Notes under the pieces: model-generated
What the model saw: only the letters and a program-made list of their open reading frames with translations
Database searches by the model: none
What the model was told of the DNA's origin: nothing
Position numbers and translations under genes: made by a program
NCBI RefSeq assembly: GCF_002979865.1
Contig: NZ_PCPZ01000006.1
Span: 62,001 to 126,000 of the forward strand
Direction: 5' to 3'
From: Arthrobacter sp. MYb214
GTDB taxonomy: Bacteria; Actinomycetota; Actinomycetes; Actinomycetales; Micrococcaceae
DNA: 64,000 bases
In this document: piece by piece, positions 59,743-64,000 of the stretch
How positions within the stretch are numbered: the first letter of the stretch is position 1
Layout: each line of letters begins with the position of its first letter

Positions 59743-61719
59743 CTATTTGCCCATGGACTGCGCGATCTGGCTCATCACCGTTGAATCGGACAGCGTGGTG
59801 GCATCGCCGACCTCGCGGCCCTCGGCCACGTCCTTGAGCAGGCGGCGCATGATCTTGCCCGAGCGGGTCTTAGGCAGTTCCGGAACCACCAGCACATGCT
59901 TCGGCTTGGCGATCGGGCCGATGTCCTTGCCCACGTGGTTGCGCAGGGTCGCCAACACATCCTCGCCTTCCGCCGGCTCGGTTTGCAGGATCACGAAGGC
60001 CACCACGGCCTCGCCGGTGGTCTCGTCCTTCGCTCCCACCACGGCGGCCTCTGCCACGTATGGGTGGGCGACCAGCGAGGACTCGATCTCGGTGGTGGAC
60101 AGGCGGTGCCCGGAGACGTTCATCACGTCATCCACGCGGCCCAGCAGCCAGATATCGCCATCGGCGTCCTTCTTCGCACCGTCGCCAGCGAAGTACATGT
60201 TCTCGAACCGCGACCAGTAGGTGTCCTTGTAGCGTTCCATGTCGCCCCAGATGCCGCGCAGCATCGCTGGCCACGGCTCGCGGATGACCAGGAAGCCGCC
60301 CTCGCCGTCGGCCACGGATTCGCCAGCTTCATCCACCACGTCAATGGCGACGCCCGGCACGGCCACCTGGGCCGAACCCGGCTTGGTTGCGGTGACGCCC
60401 GGCAGCGGAGCGATCATGTGCGCGCCGGTTTCGGTCTGCCACCAGGTGTCCACGATCGGGGCCGGGTGTTCCTTGCGTTCGCCGTTCTTGCCGTTGTTGG
60501 TGCCGATGGCATCGCGGTACCACATCCATGCTTCCGGGTTGATCGGTTCGCCCACCGAACCCAGCACGCGCAGGGAAGACAGGTCGTAGCCATCGGGGAT
60601 CTCGCGGCCCCACTTCATGAAGGTGCGGATTGCGGTGGGCGCGGTGTACAGGATGGTGACGCCGTACTTTTCCACCAGTTCCCACCAGCGGCCCTGGTGC
60701 GGGGTATCCGGGGTGCCCTCGTAGATCACCTGGGTGGCGCCGTTGACCAGCGGCGCGTAGGTGACGTAGGAATGGCCGGTCACCCAGCCGATGTCCGCGG
60801 TGCACCAGTACACGTCGGTTTCCGGGTGCAAATCGAAGGTGTCGCGGTGGGTCACGGCGCCCTGGGCCAAGAAGCCGCCGGTGGTGTGCACAATGCCCTT
60901 GGGCTTGCCAGTGGTGCCCGAGGTATACAGCACGAACAACGGGTGCTCGGAGTCGTGGGCTACCGCAGTGTGCTCGGTGGCGGCGGTGCCGACGACGTCA
61001 TCCCACCACTTGTCCAGTGCGCCGAATTCGGTGGGCTCGCCGTTGCGCTTGACCACCAGCACGTTTTCCACGGTGTGGCCCGGTGCTTCCAGCGCCGCAT
61101 CCACTGCCGGCTTCAGCGAGGACGGCTTGCCGCGGCGCCAGGTGCCATCGGCGGTGACCACGAGCTTGGCGTCCGCATCATCGATGCGGCTGCGCAGCGC
61201 GTCGGCGGAGAAGCCGCCGAAGACCACCGAGTGGATGGCGCCGATGCGGGCGCAGGCCAGCATGGTGATGACGGCTTCCGGGATCATCGGCAGGTAGACG
61301 GCCACGCGGTCGCCCTTGGCCACACCCAGGGATTCGAAAGCGTTGGCGGCCTTCTTGACCTCTTCGGTCAGCTGCGCGTAAGTGTAGGTGCGGGTATCGC
61401 CCGGCTCGCCTTCGAAGTAGATTGCGACGCGGTCGCTCAGGCCGTTTTCCACATGGCGGTCCAGCGCGTTGTAGGCCGCGTTGAGCTTGCCGCCGACGAA
61501 CCACTTGGCCACCGGTGCCTGCGACCAGTCCAAGGTTTCAGTAAAATCGGTGTCCCAGGTCAGTACCTGGCGTGCCTGGTCCGCCCAATAGCCCAAGCGG
61601 TCTGCCTTGGCTGCGTCGTAGCGGGCCTGCGTTGCGATGGCCTGATCGCTGAAGTCCTTGCTCGGGGCAAAGGAACGGGTTTCGGTCGACAGGTTATCCA
61701 AGGTTTTCGAATCACTCAC
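59743..61719 (-). CDS. acs: Acetyl-CoA synthetase (AMP-forming)
   Basis: This enzyme of about 658 aa converts acetate, ATP and CoA to acetyl-CoA. It has [19 protein letters not shown] (P-loop), [14 protein letters not shown], and the C-terminal [13 protein letters not shown]. The Lys there is the acetylation site that silences Acs in other bacteria and is reversed by sirtuins. The frame is open to 61974. GTG 61719 follows AAGGA and starts at homology; a GTG at 61746 is possible. It is divergent from nth. Confidence 0.96.
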   Translation of the reverse strand: MSDSKTLDNLSTETRSFAPSKDFSDQAIATQARYDAAKADRLGYWADQARQVLTWDTDFTETLDWSQAPVAKWFVGGKLNAAYNALDRHVENGLSDRVAIYFEGEPGDTRTYTYAQLTEEVKKAANAFESLGVAKGDRVAVYLPMIPEAVITMLACARIGAIHSVVFGGFSADALRSRIDDADAKLVVTADGTWRRGKPSSLKPAVDAALEAPGHTVENVLVVKRNGEPTEFGALDKWWDDVVGTAATEHTAVAHDSEHPLFVLYTSGTTGKPKGIVHTTGGFLAQGAVTHRDTFDLHPETDVYWCTADIGWVTGHSYVTYAPLVNGATQVIYEGTPDTPHQGRWWELVEKYGVTILYTAPTAIRTFMKWGREIPDGYDLSSLRVLGSVGEPINPEAWMWYRDAIGTNNGKNGERKEHPAPIVDTWWQTETGAHMIAPLPGVTATKPGSAQVAVPGVAIDVVDEAGESVADGEGGFLVIREPWPAMLRGIWGDMERYKDTYWSRFENMYFAGDGAKKDADGDIWLLGRVDDVMNVSGHRLSTTEIESSLVAHPYVAEAAVVGAKDETTGEAVVAFVILQTEPAEGEDVLATLRNHVGKDIGPIAKPKHVLVVPELPKTRSGKIMRRLLKDVAEGREVGDATTLSDSTVMSQIAQSMGK

Positions 61720-61922
61720 TGTGTTCGCGTCCTTCCGCGTAGTCACAAATATTTCCCTGTGATCAAAGTTACATCCTCCAGCAGGGCCGGTGTGCTTTGT
61801 GTCACCGGGAAAGGGGAAATGGGGTAATTTGTGCGCCGAGCGGTTAGCTGCACGCGATGAACAGCACGCCAAGATGGTGTCCAAGGGTGAAAACTTCACG
61901 CCCTCATGACACGATCTAAAGC

Positions 61923-62717
61923 GTGGCGAAGAAATTGGACAACGAAACCGAGCTGGGGCTGAAGCGCCGGGCACGCAAGATCAACCGGGAACTGGCGAAG
62001 GCCTACCCCTACGCGGTGCCCGAACTGGACTTCGAGAACCCCTTCGAACTGCTGGTAGCCACCGTGCTCTCCGCGCAGACCACCGACGTGCGGGTCAATG
62101 CCATCACTCCAGCGCTCTTCGCCCGTTTCCCGGACGCCCACGCAATGAGCCAAGCCGAACGGGGCGAGCTTGAGCAGCTGATCCGCCCCACCGGTTTCTT
62201 CCGCGCCAAGACGGACTCCCTGCTCGGGCTATCCGCCGCCTTGGTTGAACGCTTTGACGGAGAAGTGCCAGCCAAGCTCGAAGAGCTGGTGAAGCTTCCC
62301 GGGGTGGGACGCAAAACCGCCAACGTCGTGCTGGGAAATGCCTTCGGTGTTCCCGGAATCACCGTGGACACCCACTTCGGGCGCCTGGCCAACCGCTTTG
62401 GGTGGACCGATGAAACCGATCCGGTCAAGGTCGAGCACGCGGTGGGGGAACTGTTCGAAAAACGCGACTGGACGATGCTCAGCCACCGCGTGGTCTTCCA
62501 TGGCCGCCGCGTCTGCCACTCGCGCAAACCTGCCTGCGGGGCCTGCGCCATCGCCAAGCTTTGCCCCTCGTTCGGCATCGGCGAGGAAATACCTGCCAAG
62601 GCCACAGCGTTGCTCAAGTATGAGCTCGCACCAGGACGGGAAGAATTGCTGGCGAAAATGATCGCCGGCGCAACCCGCCGCGAGCTGAGGGCTGAAGGAT
62701 ACGGATTGGACGCATGA
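61923..62717 (+). CDS. nth: Endonuclease III
   Basis: This 264-aa bifunctional DNA glycosylase/AP lyase repairs oxidised pyrimidines. It has the helix-hairpin-helix [12 protein letters not shown] with catalytic Lys131, Asp149 in TVDTHFGR, and a [4Fe-4S] loop with Cys198-x6-Cys205-x2-Cys208-x5-Cys214. It starts at GTG 61923. The following Nudix gene overlaps by 4 bp. The nth-Nudix pair near marP and crp also occurs in mycobacteria. Confidence 0.96.
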   Translation: MAKKLDNETELGLKRRARKINRELAKAYPYAVPELDFENPFELLVATVLSAQTTDVRVNAITPALFARFPDAHAMSQAERGELEQLIRPTGFFRAKTDSLLGLSAALVERFDGEVPAKLEELVKLPGVGRKTANVVLGNAFGVPGITVDTHFGRLANRFGWTDETDPVKVEHAVGELFEKRDWTMLSHRVVFHGRRVCHSRKPACGACAIAKLCPSFGIGEEIPAKATALLKYELAPGREELLAKMIAGATRRELRAEGYGLDA

Positions 62718-63391
62718 GCGCGCGCTTGGAACTGGAAAAAGTAATTGCCCGCCACACGGCACAGGTCGGGGCAACGCAGAAACTGCCCAGCGAATGGGTG
62801 ATGAGCGATATCGAGCTCGGTGCTGCACGCCGTGCCGCGGTACTGATCCTGTTCGGTGCTGCCGGCGAAGCGGCCCTGGAGCCGCACTCCCGGGCCGGCG
62901 ATCTGGACGTGCTGTTCGTGGAGCGCGCCGCGACCCTGCGCAAGCACGCGGGCCAGATCGCTTTCCCCGGAGGCGGGATCGACCAGGAGGATTCGAGCGT
63001 TGCCGACGCCGCCTTGCGCGAGGCGTGGGAGGAAACTGGCGTGGACACCTCCGGGATCGAGGTCCTGGGCACCTTGGGGGAAACCGAATTGCCGGTTTCG
63101 AACTTCCTGGTCACCCCGGTGATTGGCTGGTGGCATACCGAATCCAGGGTTTATCCGGCTGACCCGGCCGAAAGCGCCGGCGTATTCCGCGCCCCGGTGG
63201 CGCACCTGCTGGAGCCGAGGAATCGCCTGACCGGCGTGGTGCAGCGCGGCAATCAGAAGTTCAAGTCCCCGGCCTTCGATTTTGAAGACCGGATCATCTG
63301 GGGCTTCACCGCGATCGTGCTGGACAGGCTGTTCAACGAGCTGGGTTGGACCCAGCCGTGGAACAACCGCCGTGAACTGCGCATGGCCTGA
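62714..63391 (+). CDS. CoA pyrophosphatase-type Nudix hydrolase
   Basis: This 225-aa protein has [36 protein letters not shown], combining the CoA-specific lead-in (LR.H.G...FPGG) with an intact Nudix box. It probably cleaves CoA to phosphopantetheine and 3',5'-ADP. GELTELP-like strand [22 protein letters not shown] follows. The ATG overlaps the nth stop (ATGA). Confidence 0.9.
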   Translation: MSARLELEKVIARHTAQVGATQKLPSEWVMSDIELGAARRAAVLILFGAAGEAALEPHSRAGDLDVLFVERAATLRKHAGQIAFPGGGIDQEDSSVADAALREAWEETGVDTSGIEVLGTLGETELPVSNFLVTPVIGWWHTESRVYPADPAESAGVFRAPVAHLLEPRNRLTGVVQRGNQKFKSPAFDFEDRIIWGFTAIVLDRLFNELGWTQPWNNRRELRMA

Positions 63392-63397
63392 AGCCGG

Positions 63398-64000
63398 CTA
63401 CTTCGCATCCGCGTAGTTCCCGGAGATCGCAACACTGACCGGGAAGCGCGGCGAGGCCTGGCCGAACAGGGAACGCCCGGCGAGCATGGCCGCATGCCGG
63501 ATGAGCTCCTGCAGTTGCCCAGCCAATTCGGTGGGGCATTCAAAGACGATTTCGTCATGGACAAAGAACACCTGGCGGCAGGTCCGGCTCCACCCGGCCT
63601 GATGGATCAGGTGCCGTGCGTGGCCCATCCACACCAAAGCCCACTCCGCGGCGGTCGCCTGTACGACAAAGTTCCTGGTGAACCGGCCGCGGGCTCTCGC
63701 CGCGCCGTCAGCAGCCCGCTGCGATGCTTCATCGTTGGTAGCTTTCTGCGCCTGCAGCCACTGCTCATCGGCTGGCGGGCAGCCGCGGCCGAGGAAACTG
63801 CGCACGCCTTCACCTTGCTCGCCGGCAAGAGCTGCCTGTTCGACAAAACGCATGGCGGTGGGAAAACTGCGGGTCAGGGCCGCACCCACTGCACCTGAAG
63901 CACCGCCGCCACCGCCGTAGATGACCGAGAGCATGCCCAGCTTGGCATCATCTCGGGAAGCCACGAGCTGGGCATCGAGCAGCCACTGGTACAGGTCATC
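63398..64000 (-). CDS. Family A DNA polymerase (C-terminal part), gene runs off right edge
   Basis: About 200 codons of the C-terminus are present. RDDAKLGMLSVIYGGGGG is a divergent O-helix (motif B), and VFFVHDEIVFECP is motif C with the catalytic His-Asp-Glu. It best fits the actinobacterial 3'-5' exonuclease/polymerase that accompanies the main PolA, but the exonuclease part lies outside the window. The YG of motif B is followed by a run of glycines. The stop is 6 bp after the Nudix stop, convergent. Confidence 0.88.
   Translation of the reverse strand, partial: DDLYQWLLDAQLVASRDDAKLGMLSVIYGGGGGASGAVGAALTRSFPTAMRFVEQAALAGEQGEGVRSFLGRGCPPADEQWLQAQKATNDEASQRAADGAARARGRFTRNFVVQATAAEWALVWMGHARHLIHQAGWSRTCRQVFFVHDEIVFECPTELAGQLQELIRHAAMLAGRSLFGQASPRFPVSVAISGNYADAK

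Noticed and set aside
59896-61827. 643-codon plus-strand frame opposite acs
   Set aside because: Same mirror effect; acs is complete and well conserved on the other strand.

Overview
This window is a stretch of high-GC actinobacterial chromosome. Gene content, order and signals fit the family Micrococcaceae (Glutamicibacter/Arthrobacter-like). Supporting signs are the order sterol-carrier-like gene, purF, purM, DUF3073; dnaK-grpE-dnaJ-hspR with HspR (HAIR) operators; crp near marP, nth and a CoA-type Nudix gene; and frequent GTG starts and leaderless-type promoters. I see no prophage, transposase, CRISPR array or integrated element. The window looks like ordinary core and shell chromosome, and its interest lies in protein fusions and RNA/promoter-level control. 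The genus assignment is inference.

Layout. 1-5 kb: a truncated AEC permease, tRNA-Gly(CCC), an SseB-like protein, class I fumarase, a VanY-type D,D-carboxypeptidase and dCTP deaminase. 5-13 kb: a UMF1-type MFS permease and the mrpAB-C-D-E-F-G Na+/H+ antiporter operon. 13-16.4 kb: a TPP riboswitch followed by an ECF-type thiamine/HMP importer whose two ATPases and T component form one protein. 16.4-21.5 kb: folate genes (pabC, and a pabB fused to an N-terminal P-loop kinase-like domain) around cardiolipin synthase, plus a low-molecular-weight tyrosine phosphatase. 21.6-25 kb: a LysE exporter and MarR regulator divergent from an MMPL exporter. 25-28 kb: a DEAD-box helicase and small membrane proteins. 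28-32 kb: the HspR heat-shock operon. 32-36.8 kb: acetyltransferases, trmB, YccF, and TerC behind a probable manganese riboswitch. 36.9-40.7 kb: clpB, also with a HAIR site, then a septum-formation-like protein and DUF3073. 40.8-48 kb: a sirtuin and the purM/purF and purD-purC purine genes. 48-52 kb: a heterodimeric ABC exporter. 52-57 kb: a metallophosphoesterase, a class A PBP, DUF4177, RidA and a Nudix protein. 57-64 kb: Crp, MarP, aroQ, acetyl-CoA synthetase, endonuclease III, CoA-type Nudix, and the C-terminus of a family A DNA polymerase.

How the parts connect. dnaK and clpB share the same control pair: a GGAAT-N18-GTT promoter (SigH/SigR type) and HAIR operators. Two RNA switches each sit directly upstream of the matching transporter (TPP/ECF importer, Mn/TerC). 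At least nine genes have a TANNNT -10 hexamer 6-7 nt before the start codon and no convincing Shine-Dalgarno, suggesting leaderless mRNAs. Most convergent pairs are separated by long, near-perfect hairpins that probably terminate in both directions. Two other convergent pairs interlock their stop codons in a CTAG and leave no room for a terminator.
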